Source of the DNA: Adiantum capillus-veneris
Lineage: Eukaryota > Streptophyta > Polypodiopsida > Polypodiales > Pteridaceae
NCBI GenBank assembly: GCA_014529385.2
Contig: CM043963.1
Coordinates: 100,617,412-100,681,411, forward strand
Length of the DNA stretch: 64,000 nt
Reading direction: 5' to 3'
Shown: positions 54,072 to 64,000 of the stretch, in pieces
Layout: every line of letters begins with the position of its first letter
Position numbering within the stretch: the first letter of the stretch is position 1
Made by a program: the position numbers and the translations under genes
Notes under the pieces: model-generated
Told to the model about the DNA's origin: nothing
The model's database searches: none
The model's input: the letters and a program-made list of their open reading frames with translations, nothing else

Positions 54072-55361
54072 TTGTTGCTGCAAATTCACATGTGGTATTT
54101 TGATAGTGGTGCTACAAAGTACATTACCTCACATCGTGATTTGTTTACCTCTTTTGACTCTGTCCCTCATGGGAATTCATTCACTTGTGCCAACAATGCC
54201 TCTTATCTAGTTCAAGGAGCTGGAAAGATTGTGCTTACTACTATAAATGGAAGTTCTTTCACACTTGTTGATGCATTTATGTACCTAGGATCAAGAAGAA
54301 TATTTTGTATGTATCTTCACTTGCTAGATTTGGTATTCTAGTCAAATTTGTGGATGACAGATGTACAATACATGATCTTAATTTTGGTGATGAATTTGAT
54401 GCATCTGGAATTTTATGCCGTGGGATGTATAAGCTCACTTTGTACAAGAAGTGTGGGCAGAATTTTGCAAATGTAGTTGTGGATTCTAAGGCTATTTCAG
54501 ATGCAAAACTTTCGCATGCACGTTTTGGGCATCTGAATTTTGCCCATTTGTTGCGTTTGTAGAAATCTGATATGGTTGCTTCTTTGCCGCCTCTTGAAGC
54601 ACCTGTCAAACATGTTTATGAAGGTTTTATTTTGGATAAGATGCAACATTCAAAGTTTCTAAAGGATTATTCAATTAGGGCCATATGCACATTGCAGCTT
54701 GTGCATAGTGATGTTTGTGGGCCCATGCAAACTCCGTCCTTGGGCAATTACCTTTACTTCGTGACTTTCATTGATGATTACTCTAGGCATGCACATGTGT
54801 ATCTACTTAAGGCAAAGTTTGAAGTGTTTTTATGCTTCAAGCAATTTTTTTGGCTCTGGTTGAAAATGTCTCGAAATGTACTATGGGCACCCTCCGTTCC
54901 GATCGAGGGGGGAGTATATTTAATGCATTTCTAGCTAGTCATGGGATAAAACAACAATGTATAATGTCATATACACCTCAACAAAATGGGGGTAAAATAG
55001 GCCACTTACGAAAATGACACAATGTATGCTCAAAAGTCAAGCTATGCCGCTTTTGTTTTGTCTTGAGGCCATCATGTGTGCCACTTATGTACTTAGCAAG
55101 TGTCCTACGAAAGGTTTGTAGTCTATGACTCCATATGAAGCATGGCATGATAGAAAGCCTTCTATTGAGCACATGCATGTTTTTGGTTGTTTGTATTATG
55201 CTTTGGTGCCACAAACACAATGCAAAAAGTTGGATGATAAGACTGTCAAGTGCATTTTTGTTGGTTACAGTGCTGAAAGCAAAGGTTACAGGTTGTACCA
55301 TCCGCAAACAAAGCATATCTTGGTTTCACAGGATGTTGTGTTTGTGGAAGATTCTAATTAG
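54072..55361 (+). pseudogene. copia copy 2 protease and integrase
   Basis: The protease WYFDSGATKYIT is at about 54093. NASYLVQGAGKIVL follows, then a frame change into FVDDRCTIHDLNFGDEF and GAG-pre-integrase ISDAKLSHARFGHLNF. The integrase core includes HSDVCGPMQTPSLGNYLYF, TFIDDYSRHAHVYLLKAK, TLRSDRGG and YTPQQNGG. The Glu-bearing segment is damaged by a frame change. YSAESKGYRLYHPQTKHILV closes the integrase region. Confidence 0.85.
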
Positions 55362-55363
55362 CC

Positions 55364-56041
55364 CTTGCTGTCATGTACTAGAGACAATAATGTAAGCTCA
55401 CAAGACATTTATGATAGGTTGTTGTCTCTTTTTAGTGGTGAAAGTTCAAATGTAAACTCAAATGAGGCAAATGTACATCCTATGGGGGTTTCTAAAAATG
55501 TTATAGATCAACCTATTACCGATGCAGATGTACATGATGTACTTGATGAGGAAAGGGTTGAGAATGAGCAGGCTAGTGGTATGCCTAAATGTCTGGTGCA
55601 TACTTTTTGTGACAGTAAATTGGATGCACCTTTGTCTAGTCGTACTCATTCAGGCTCTCTCCATACATCTTATGCATCAGATTGTTATGCTTTGGTTGTG
55701 TCTAGTTTATGTGATGTTGAGGAACCTCTGTCTTTTGATGAAGCCAAAAATTCAAAAAATTGGATGGCTACCATGCAATCTGACTATGATGCACTTATAG
55801 AAAATGACACATGGACTTTATGTGATTTGCCTCTTGAAAAAAAGGCCATTGGTACGAAGTGGTTTACAAGTTGAAATGCAAGCCGGATGGTGAGATTGAT
55901 CGCTATAAGGGTCGACTTGTTGCAAAGGGTTATGAACAACAAAAAGGGATAGATTATGAAGAGATTTTTGCTCCCACTTGTTGTATGACTCATTTGTGTT
56001 TTCTATGTGCATTGCTAGCTCATTTTGGTTGGGATGCACTG
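55364..56041 (+). pseudogene. copia copy 2 RT, N-terminal part
   Basis: Linker, then the start of RVT_2: FDEAKNSKNWMATMQSDYDA, IENDTWTLCDLPLEKKAIGT and KWF. After a frame change the sequence continues KPDGEIDRYKGRLVAKGYEQ, GIDYEEIFAPT and LLAHFGWDAL. It is cut at 56041 by the chromovirus LTR, before the catalytic motifs. Confidence 0.85.
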
Positions 56042-58942
56042 TGATGTCCCTGCCCCTTGTCGAGAGGAGCGGAGTACCTTTGATAGGTCTCCAATCCTGA
56101 AAAAGAAAAACCAACGGACATTGCCTTAGCTTCGACGTAGCCACGGACATGAACCGTTAGTGAAGGATTGGTCCTATCTCACTATGGTGGAGCGTGACCA
56201 CCATAACCCTATCTAAAAACTATCTATAATCAATTATACCTAAAAGTATAAATCTTAGAGTGACCAACCTGTGCGCTTTTTTCTCCATGTTTTAGAAGCA
56301 CAGCCGCCAAGGTTTGTCTCTTTTAAGATTTATGACTTAAAAAAAACAATTTCTAGCGTTTGAAAGTTACCCGACTCATCGGGTCCACCCGTCCATAGAA
56401 TGATACCGTCGGGGTATCATTCTCCCACTTTTCACACCACACTCACCCTTCTTTTGTTATCTAATTACTACCACACTGTATAAACATACATGTTCCTTTA
56501 CTTTATTTAAGATACTAGTTCGTTAAAACAACCCTTCAAACAGTATTACAAACAATAGTCAAACAAGAAGTCGTCCAATTTTAAACCAACAACCCTTGGA
56601 TTAGGTTCACTCAAGAATCTCTACTGGCGCTATTATGTCCGATCGGTATATACATTATTTATAAAAACCCTTATCCTCATGAGCGTCCCATACCGCTCGA
56701 CAAGTACTTGTTGTGCTAATCTAGACGTACTCCCGCCACAGCAACAACGGTGCCAATCTGGGCATCATCCTCACGCCACGGCAAAACAAAACTGCAGTAT
56801 CCAGCTGGGCTAATCTGGGTGTACTCCCACCACAGTATCAGCGGTGCCATCCTGGGCGTCATCTCACGCCTCGGCAAGTGCCACATAATACCAGCGCTAA
56901 TAAATAGAGAGACTTGAGAGAAATCATACCGAAGGTTTTGGACAAACATTCTTTCCTATAGCAACCAATTTAACTAGACATTCTTTCCTACTTGTCAAAC
57001 ATATGCCAAGTTTCTTGGGTTTAAGCCCCGTGGTTTCGGTCCGTGTTTTCTTTTCATAAGGTAAATAATATATTCCTATGGTTTCGCATATGCAATGATG
57101 CATAACTTGAAACTGCAATACTAACCTGTACCATAGCTCCGATTGGTCCGATTGGTGGAGACATAACATGTTCCGCAGGAGTTTCATCATTACTTGTACC
57201 GGCTTCATGATCATTAGCGCCTTGTGTTCAAGCACGCTTTGGAGCCATTTTTTTGTACTACACTTATGTTATACACTTAGAACTTTAAATTGGTCATTTT
57301 TCCTAGTAATCTCTTTGTTTCCAAAGAGAGTCTGTAATTTGAACCCTTGCCAACTTGGATTCACACTTAATGTTGTTTTTCTTCATCTAATTTCTATACA
57401 TCAAATATTTGTTAATCTTAATTAATCAAAAATTAAGTGTGTAAACTACGAGTGAAAGTTTAGGACTGCATTACTTTTATGCATGACATTTCTAATCCAA
57501 TTCTAACTTCCATTTCTATACTTCAACTAAATCAATTTTTAGTATTATTCAAAATTCTACTAATCTAATTGACAATAAAATTGGTGAATGAGAATTTCAT
57601 CATGTATAATAAGAATATGATGAGTTCTCTTATGTATTAACTTTCAATTAACTATGCATAAGTTAATAGTGAAGATGTACTAACTAGAGAGAGTAGGTAT
57701 ACTTAGAGAGATTAGAGTAAGAGAAAACCATACACACACATCTTTTTTAAAGTTAATTGAATCTTACTAATCTATTAGAGAAATTAGAGTAAGAGATAGC
57801 ACACACACACACACACACATATCCTTCTTTAAGCTAATTGAATCTTACTAATCTATTAGAGAGATTAGAGTAAGAGATAGCACCCACATACACATAGCTA
57901 ATTGAATTTTACTAATCTATTAGAGAAATTAGAGTAAGAGATAGCATACACACACACACACACACACACACACATAGCTAATTTAATCTTACTAATCTAT
58001 TAGAGAGATTAGAGTAAGAGATAGCCCACACACACACACATATCCTTCTTAAAACTAATTGAATCTTACTAATCTATTAGAGAAATTAGAGTAAGAGATA
58101 GTACACATACACACACATCCTTCTTAAAACTAATTGAATCTTACTAATCTATTAGAGAGATTAGAGTAAGAGATAGCACACATACATCATTCCTAAAGTT
58201 AATTGAATGTTTAATTAATATGTACCTTCTTAGTCCATTAGAGTTTTTGCTCTCTTAGTGGTTTGTGGACGCCTTTTCTCTAAGAGAAGTGGCAACACTT
58301 CGTGAGCACTATAGAGGCAATCTCTATGTCTAAAGTGTGAGCATGGATGCTCTATTTATAGCAAAAAAGAAAACGTCCAAATTTTTTTTTTCAAAAAAAA
58401 ATAAAAATAAAAAAAAAGTAAAAAATTTTCCCCAAAAATTATACCCGCATTTTTGGTACCCTTGTGGTACCCATCAGCTTGACCACTTTGTCATTATCAT
58501 CAAAAGATAAGGCCACACAGCCCCCCCTCATTAAGATTAGTCAAGACTAGCCTCTCCTTTTCATGTGACAGTGTGTCCCACTTTGTCCCCTCCTATGTGA
58601 GTCCAGGTGAGTCCATGTGCCTTCATTTGTCATCCCTGTGTATTCTTTTGTCTTTATAATTATTTTATTTATTTCCTTAATGATAATTTACTTTACATTT
58701 TTAAGTTAAACTTTACAGTAGTAAGAAAAATTCTACAATCAGTAAATAAGTCTTGCAATAAGTTAATTAGTGATTCATATATCTAAACATGTCAGAATTT
58801 TGTAGCGTAAATTTTAAATTCTAGGTTTTCTCAACCTACGATTCATAATTTGAACTTGAATAACTTAAATAATGAGTGATGGTTAAAGAAAATTCAACTG
58901 CGTAATAGAACTTGTGTGAAATTCGAAAGTAGAGACCTTACA
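56042..58942 (-). repeat. chromovirus 3' LTR
   Basis: 2901 bp, TGATGTCCC...CCTTACA on + (TGTAAGG...GGGACATCA on the element strand), adjoining the purine tract at 58943. It contains a degenerate minisatellite (57754-58210) and a duplicated CCACAGCAACAACGGTGCCA / CCACAGTATCAGCGGTGCCA motif near 56735 and 56830. Confidence 0.85.
57754..58210. repeat. LTR minisatellite with hairpin-forming units
   Basis: Six units plus a partial one start TAATTGAATCTTACTAATCT at 57754, 57835, 57899, 57979, 58056, 58131 and 58200. Unit length is 64-81 bp, varying mainly in a (CA)n segment. Each holds the imperfect inverted repeat CTTACTAATCT / AGATTAGAGTAAG. Confidence 0.9.
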
Positions 58943-58952
58943 ATCTCCCCAA
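58943..58952 (-). promoter_or_regulatory. chromovirus polypurine tract
   Basis: Minus strand GGGGAGATTG next to the LTR TGTAAGG terminus, preceded by AAGTT. Confidence 0.7.
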
Positions 58953-58971
58953 CTTAGAATTTGAGATGCCC

Positions 58972-60825
58972 TCATCTCAAGAACAGTGAAGGGTAATCCT
59001 TAAGAAGGGATGTCTCATCTTCCCAAGTAGCATCTTCTATAGGGAAATCCTTCCATAAGATAAGATGTTCTTTGATGGATCTATTCCTAAGATTTCTCTC
59101 CCGAGTTTCTAGGATAGTATCAAGTTGGAGTTGTAGAAGATCTTGAGTAGGTAAAATGATTTGCTCATCATCAAGGACATGGTCAGGGTTATATACATAA
59201 GGTTTTAACAGACTTACATGAAATACATCATGCACTTTGAGATGAGAAGGGAGTTTTAGTCTATAAGCTTGATCACTTATAACCTTGATTATTTCGTAAG
59301 GTCCACAATATCAGTAGCTAAGCTTCTTATACCTTCCGAGAGACAGATTGCTCTTTTTGGGTTTTACTCGTAAGAAAACTTTGTCACCTTCTTTGAAAAT
59401 CCGATCAGATCGTTTTAAGTCGGCGTACTTCTTTTGTCGATCTTGAGTCGCTTGAATATCCCTTCGAAGAGCTTTGGTTTGAGCTTCCATTTCTTCAAGC
59501 ATTTTCTTTGAGGCTTGTACCCTTATAGTGGGGTCAGAAAAGTTAAGAGGTGATAAACATTCTTGACCATAAAGAGCATTAAAAGGTGTCATTCCAATAC
59601 TTCTATGAGTAGAGGAATTATATGCATACTCTACCAAGGGTAGGTATTGAATCCACTGGCGAGGTTCTCTATTGTAGTAGGCTCTGAGGATGTCTTCAAT
59701 TACTTGATTAACTCTTTCAGTTTGCCCATCAGCTTGAGGATGATAAGCAGTACTAAAACATAACTGGGTTCCAATAGCTTGAAACAATGATACCCAAAAC
59801 TTTGAAGTAAACTTGGCATCACGATCACTGACAATCCTCATGGGTAAACCATGAATTTTGAAAACCTCCTTCATAAGCAGACGAGCAATATCTGAAGCTG
59901 TAAAGGTTGTCTTGACTGGGATTAAGTGAGCCACTTTAGTAAGCAAGTCGACTATGACCATGATTGAATCATAGCCAGCTTGAACAGAAGGAAACCCGGT
60001 GCTAAATTCCATGCTAATACATTCCCATTTCATTTGGGGAATATCTAAAGGATGTAATTTACCTGGCATCTTTAGTCTTTCCGCCTTAATCCTTTGACAA
60101 GACAAACACTGCTTGACATAGCGAAGGACATCACCCTTCATACCTTGCCAATAGTAACTTCTGGAAATTGCATTGATGGTTTTGGTGTAACCTGGATGTC
60201 CTGAAGTTGGGCCATCATGTGCTTCATATAGGATAGCATTCCTTAGGGTAGAATCCTTAGGTATGCATAGTCGATTCCTATAGTAAATTTTCCCATCTTC
60301 TAAGGAGTAATGTAGAGGTTTAGGCTGATTTGATGATACCCTCTCTTCACGTAGGATACTAGCAAGCATCTGGTAATCTGCATCTCTGACAGCAGCATCC
60401 GAGACCTTGTCTAAAATAGGGTTGTTAGCCATGGAAATCGCCCCCAGAAAAGCTTTACGTCTTAGGGCATCTGCCACAACATTATCCTTACCTGGTCTAA
60501 ATTTAATATCAAAATCATATTCGTGCATGAGCTCTATCCATCTCCTCTGTCTCATGTTAAGGTTAGGTTGGGTAAAAATCCACTTAAGACTCTTGTGATC
60601 TGTTACCAATTGGAATTTGCGTCCCAATAGATAATGTCTCCATAGCTTGAGAGCGTGAATAACTGCTAGCAATTCTAAATCATGTGTAGCATAATTCACT
60701 TCATGAATCCTAAGCTTTCGAGAAGTATAAGCTACAGGCCTTCCTTCTTGAGTAAGGACTCCTCCTAATGCAAGGTTACTAGCATCTGTGATCACCTCGA
60801 ATTCTTGGGTGAAGTCTGGAAGTTT
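58972..60825 (-). pseudogene. chromovirus RNase H, integrase and chromodomain
   Basis: 59311-60795 is open for 494 codons. RNase H begins VITDASNLALGGVLTQEGRP, with NYATHDLELLAVIHALKLWR and LVTDHKSLKWIF. The integrase has HPGYTKTINAISRSYYWQGM, then CLSCQRIKAERLKMPG, the core VIVDLLTKVAHLIPVKTTF, IVSDRDAKFTSKFW and AYHPQADGQTERVNQVIED (D, D, E present). One TGA at 59308-59310, probably from CGA, separates it from RYKKLSY...C-G-P-Y. The chromodomain is at 58972-59235: [20 protein letters not shown] and [20 protein letters not shown]. The chromodomain would direct integration to marked chromatin. A TGA at 60826 separates this part from RT. Confidence 0.9.
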
Positions 60826-62193
60826 TCAGAGAGATTCTGAAGCAAGATACTCCTTAAGCTGTTTGAAGCAAGATTCATGTTTTTCTTCCCAAAGTATCGT
60901 AGCTCCTTTCTTTAGCAAGTCGGTTAGTGGTGCAGCTTTAAGAGCATAGTCCTTTACAAAGATCCCGTACCACCCTGTGATACCTAAGAACCCTCTGACT
61001 TCGGTTTGTGAAGTGGGTTGAGGCCATTCCACAATATCTTTGACTTTGTCAGGGTCAACAGAGACTCCTTCAGGTGAAATGATAAACCCTAAGTAACAGA
61101 CCTTAGGGGTAAAGAAGGTACATTTGCTTTTCTTTGCATACAGCTTATTTCAGCGTAAAAGCTCTAACACTTTCCTAACATGTCCTTCATGCTCTTCTTC
61201 TGATTTGGAATAAATTAAGATATCGTCAAAGAATACTAGGACATAATCGTCCAAGAATTCTCTAAAGATATTGTGCATCAGACGATTGAAAGTTCCAGGA
61301 GCATTCGTAAGTCCGAAAGCCATCACTGTAAATTCGTAATGACCATAACGAGTGTTGAAAGCTGTTTTGGAGATATCAGCCTCCTGGATTCGAATTTGAT
61401 GATAGCCAGATCGAAGATCAATCTTAGTGAATATTTTGGCTCCATGTAATCTGTCCAACATCTCATCAATACGAGGAATTGGATATTTATTCTTGATGGT
61501 AACCTGATTTAAGCCCCTATAATCTATGCAAAGTCGAAGAGAGCCATCCTTTTTCTTTTGGAAGAGAACAGGTGCACCCCATGGAGATGTACTAGGCCGG
61601 ATAAACCCTTGCTCAATCAACTGCTTGAGCTGCTCCTTGAGTTCTATAGCCTCTGGAAGTGACATCTTGTACGGCGCTCTTGAGACTGGTTCACTACCTG
61701 GAATTTTTTTGATTTCATGGTCTACCTCTCTAGGTGGTGGTAGTTTAGAAAGTTCAGTGAGGAAAACATCCGAAAATTCTTCTAGCCACATTGGTTCAGG
61801 GTTAGAAGAAGATTTTTCTACTTTGTTTAGCTTGACTACAAAAATTTGTTGACCCTTGCGTAACCCTTTCAAAAGACGATTAGCTTTGACCAAGTAAGCT
61901 TTTGGTCGTCCATTCTGGCCTTGAATAGTGACTTCTTGACCTTGGTTGTCCACAAAAGTAACACTTCCTTGGGCACAATGGATATTGGCATTATGACTGG
62001 CTAACCAATCCATTCCAAGAATTCCGTCATAGATTCCTATGGGTAAGGTTCGAAAAGTAGCAGAAGTAGAGTATTCTCCCAACTTGAAATCTATTTTTCC
62101 TACAATGTACTGAGATAACACCTCCTTTCCATTGGCTAATTCAACTCTCATCTTTCTTGCAGGGTGTTGATTAAGTCCTAACTCCTTAAACAT
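60826..62193 (-). pseudogene. chromovirus protease and RT
   Basis: The protease continues from the Gag frame after a shift near 62180 (site LLIDCGSTHSFLS at the end of the Gag frame). Then come [20 protein letters not shown] near 62030 and the [57 protein letters not shown] (first Asp), [15 protein letters not shown] and [15 protein letters not shown] (F-F-D-D catalytic pair). A stop at about 61150 interrupts before NKLYAKKSKC. The connection EVRGFLGITGWYGIFVKDY follows at 61000. Confidence 0.9.
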
Positions 62194-63241
62194 TTAGGTG
62201 ACAAAAAAGAATGAGTACTACCACAATCAATAAGAAGCTCAAATTTTTCACCTTGGTGATTTGCAGGTGTTTGAATGACAACATATTGTTGTTTTGCTCT
62301 TGGGTTATCAATTGCAGCATGTAGAGTTGCTCTTTCCTCTTGTTCTTCTCCCAATGTTGGTTCTCCTATGATAGCATTGACTCTGGCAGCCATTCCACGC
62401 CCTCGACCTCGTCCTCCATTTCTTCCTCCACGATTTATTATTTGGCCTCGTCCTCTAGCTCGATTAGGTGTATTTGTTGCGGAGACTCGCCTAGGACATA
62501 CATTCCTGAAATGTCCTAGCTCGTTGCATTCATAGCATCTAAGATCTGCATTTTGAGCTCCATTTGCTGAAGCTGCACCTATTGGATGAGTTTGGTGAAC
62601 TGGGTGAACTTGCCTTTGGTTCCACATCCTAGGCCGTCCTCTCCTTCCAGCATTCCTTGTATTTCCATTTCGTACCCTTTGAGAGTTTGACATCTCTTTA
62701 GCTAAGGGTTTAGCTCTTAAAAGAGCATCTTGCAAATTTACAGGCCTCATAGCTTCTAGACGTGTATTTAAAGGAGCATTTAGCCCTTGGAAAAAATGGG
62801 CTACTTGTTGATCTGTGGTCATTGGCGGAGCATAGCGCCTAAGAGTTACAAATTTGGAGTAGTATTCTTCCACTGTAAGATGAAACTGACGTAAGTTGAA
62901 GAATTCATTCATCTTAAGGGATTCGTGTGCAGGTGGAAGATAACGTCCTTTGACAACATACTTAATATCTTCCCAAGTTTGAGTGTTTTGAGCTACTTGA
63001 TTATCTTTGCAGTGTTGTTTCCACCAAATCTTGGCATCCCCCGTGAGACGAAACATAGCCAACATTGCTTGGTTATCGGGAGTAGTACCAGCACAGCAGC
63101 AAAATAATCCTCCATCTCTTCGAGCCACACTTCTGCATCGCGCTCAACTAGGGCTCCTTCCCCTTTGAAAGAGGGAAGTTTAGCTTGCTTGAGAAGTAGC
63201 TTTTTCTCTTGAAGAGATATGTACACCGCGCTCTGTACCAT
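62178..63241 (-). pseudogene. chromovirus Gag
   Basis: Start ATG at 63241 (MVQSAVYISLQEKKLLLKQA). KLPSFKGEGALVERDAEVWL is followed by a frameshift near 63095-63110, in a CAGCAGCAAA stretch, into NQAMLAMFRLTGDAKIWWKQ. Gag motifs are YLPPAHESLKMNEFFNLRQF, VEEYYSKFVTLRRYAPP and AHFFQGLNAPL. The zinc knuckle is CYECNELGHFRNVC (CX2CX4HX4C) near 62515-62555. An Arg/Gly-rich tail (RGRGQIINRGGRNGGRGRGR) precedes the protease site. Confidence 0.9.
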
Positions 63242-63408
63242 AAAGATTAAGTGAAACTTTATTGGATACTCTAACTTTAATCCACTTTAAGGCAAGAATT
63301 GATCAGACAATAATACAAACAAAAGATAATATTAATCCAAAATTTATTTATATACACATTATTTGCTACCAAGGTTGGTAGTCTTTAGGTACAAGGATTG
63401 TAATGTCT

Positions 63409-63849
63409 CTATATTTTGAGTTTAGTGACTACAAAAGGATAGGCTAAAGGATCAAAATAATAAGTTTCTTTTGACCCCTGAAAGCTACGAGATACACATA
63501 TGGGTCGAATCCTACCACCATGGATAACTTTTGTAACTTGGTTATAGACCCATTGATTCTCAGATATCTTTTCTCCTCCCAAGGTAATGGTAGCATCCGG
63601 ATTCTTAGTACCAATGAAAAGATAAACTTTGATGACTTTTAATTTCTCTGCCCATCGAAGTTTCTTGAGGTTGGTATCCATGCACCATATCTTGTCAGCA
63701 TCGATGGTATAGATTCCTCCAGATGGACTCCAGTTCATGCCCCATCCTCTATGCACCCTTGGGAAAGGTGGTGCAAACACCCTATCCAAAATCATCATCA
63801 CCCTTTTTCGAAACTGATAATTTGGTGATTGGCATGCATTTTCAAACAT
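63409..63849 (-). CDS. extra ORF upstream of chromovirus gag, unknown
   Basis: An intact 146-codon minus-strand ORF from ATG 63849 (MFENACQSPNYQFRKRV) to a TAG at 63409-63411. The frame is open further upstream to about 63906 but has no other ATG there. It is Trp- and aromatic-rich (RGWGMNWSPSGGIYTIDADK, WCMDTNLKKLRWAEKL, YYFDPLAYPFVV), with no signal peptide, zinc knuckle or Gag motif visible. It lies about 165 bp upstream of gag, on the same strand, in the element leader if the 5' LTR is beyond 64000. I do not recognise the family; a host exon next to a truncated element is the alternative. Confidence 0.45.
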   Translation of the reverse strand: MFENACQSPNYQFRKRVMMILDRVFAPPFPRVHRGWGMNWSPSGGIYTIDADKIWCMDTNLKKLRWAEKLKVIKVYLFIGTKNPDATITLGGEKISENQWVYNQVTKVIHGGRIRPICVSRSFQGSKETYYFDPLAYPFVVTKLKI

Positions 63850-64000
63850 GATGGTGAACACTTGGAATTTTTGGTAGGCTGAATGAACATTTTCCTGTAC
63901 TAGGAAAGTTCAGTCTTCAATACCATATAAAAACTCAAAACAATTTTTCTAGGTTCTTCTATTATTTCAAACATTTGCATCCTTCAATATCCAAACATCA
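63850..64000. other. window edge
   Basis: AT-rich, with no LTR terminus (no CCTTACA or TGATGTCCC) and no primer site seen. It is presumably still leader sequence of the chromovirus, or its flank. Confidence 0.35.

Larger units (their letters stand above)
52449..56041 (+). mobile_element. Ty1/copia retrotransposon, copy 2 (3' part cut by chromovirus)
   Basis: Same family as copy 1, opposite strand: 5' LTR, mutated primer site, Gag, protease, integrase and the start of RT. At 56041 the sequence switches to the TGATGTCCC end of a chromovirus LTR, so RNase H and the 3' LTR must lie beyond the window or be lost. It retains the RT N-terminal part that copy 1 has deleted. Confidence 0.9.
56042..63909 (-). 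mobile_element. Ty3 chromovirus, incomplete at window edge
   Basis: Minus-strand gypsy element with Gag, protease, RT, RNase H, integrase and chromodomain in standard order, a 2.9 kb 3' LTR at the left and a purine tract. The 5' LTR is not seen before 64000, although about 700 bp upstream of gag is included, so it lies outside. The integrase carries a C-terminal chromodomain, assigning it to chromoviruses. Damage is light compared with its neighbours (a few stops and two frameshifts). It inserted into copia copy 2. Confidence 0.9.

Noticed and set aside
57754-58210. Regularly spaced repeats resembling a CRISPR array
   Set aside because: Units are tandem with variable (CA)n and no unique spacers, and they lie in a plant retrotransposon LTR.

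Overview
The window looks like nuclear DNA of a land plant with a large, repeat-rich genome. The signs are several unrelated retrotransposon classes nested in one another, Ty1/copia elements primed by the plant-typical initiator-Met site (TGGTATCAGAGC), a plant-type chromovirus with a C-terminal chromodomain, an L1-type LINE with a DUF4283-like ORF1 and zf-RVT tail, and many long (GA)n/(CT)n/(AC)n/(AT)n tracts. The protein style leans toward a fern or other non-seed plant, but that is an impression and not a demonstration. No host gene can be supported with confidence; nearly everything recognisable is a mobile element, most of it broken.

Layout. 1-3.6 kb: a decayed pogo/Tigger-type DDE transposase gene (+), with a plausible short first exon. 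4.26-7.3 kb and 18.7-22.2 kb: the two halves of one L1-like LINE (-), split by a Ty3-like, pol-less LTR element. That element is an 11.4 kb tandem array, LTR-internal-LTR-internal-LTR (7326-18692), flanked by a 4-bp target duplication CTGG. Each internal region encodes an intact 867-aa Gag-like protein with a zinc knuckle, a long unassigned extension and a membrane segment, but no protease, RT or integrase (TR-GAG type, non-autonomous). 22.2-31.4 kb: mostly non-coding, with microsatellites, small tandem duplications and an ORF1-only LINE-like remnant (27.3-28.2 kb). 31.4-34.4 kb: a second LINE type (-) with endonuclease and RT remnants; its 3' terminus shares a hairpin and simple-repeat tail with the ORF1-only remnant. 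34.4-35.7 and 40.2-40.5 kb: a decayed Ty3/gypsy fragment (+) split by a complete Ty1/copia element (-, 35671-40154, TSD ATAAT) that has lost its RT core. 40.5-48.8 kb: a long, heavily mutated Ty3/gypsy element (+; gag, PR, RT, RNase H, IN), with a probable solo LTR inside RT and a second retropepsin-like segment after integrase. 49.4-50.5 kb: unrecognised coding-like fragments. 52.1-52.2 kb: a short copia LTR/PBS relic. 52.4-56.0 kb: a second member of the same copia family (+), cut at 56041 by a chromovirus (-) with a 2.9 kb 3' LTR (56042-58942), pol, gag and an extra 146-aa ORF upstream of gag, running off the window.

History. Nested insertions give an order of events: LINE, then TR-GAG, then recent tandem duplication of the TR-GAG (one-base difference over about 4.9 kb); copia copy 2, then chromovirus; gypsy fragment, then copia copy 1. 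The best leads for something undescribed are the TR-GAG protein and its array, the LINE 3' hairpin/microsatellite terminus shared by an autonomous-type and an ORF1-only element, the post-integrase retropepsin-like segment, and the pre-gag ORF of the chromovirus.
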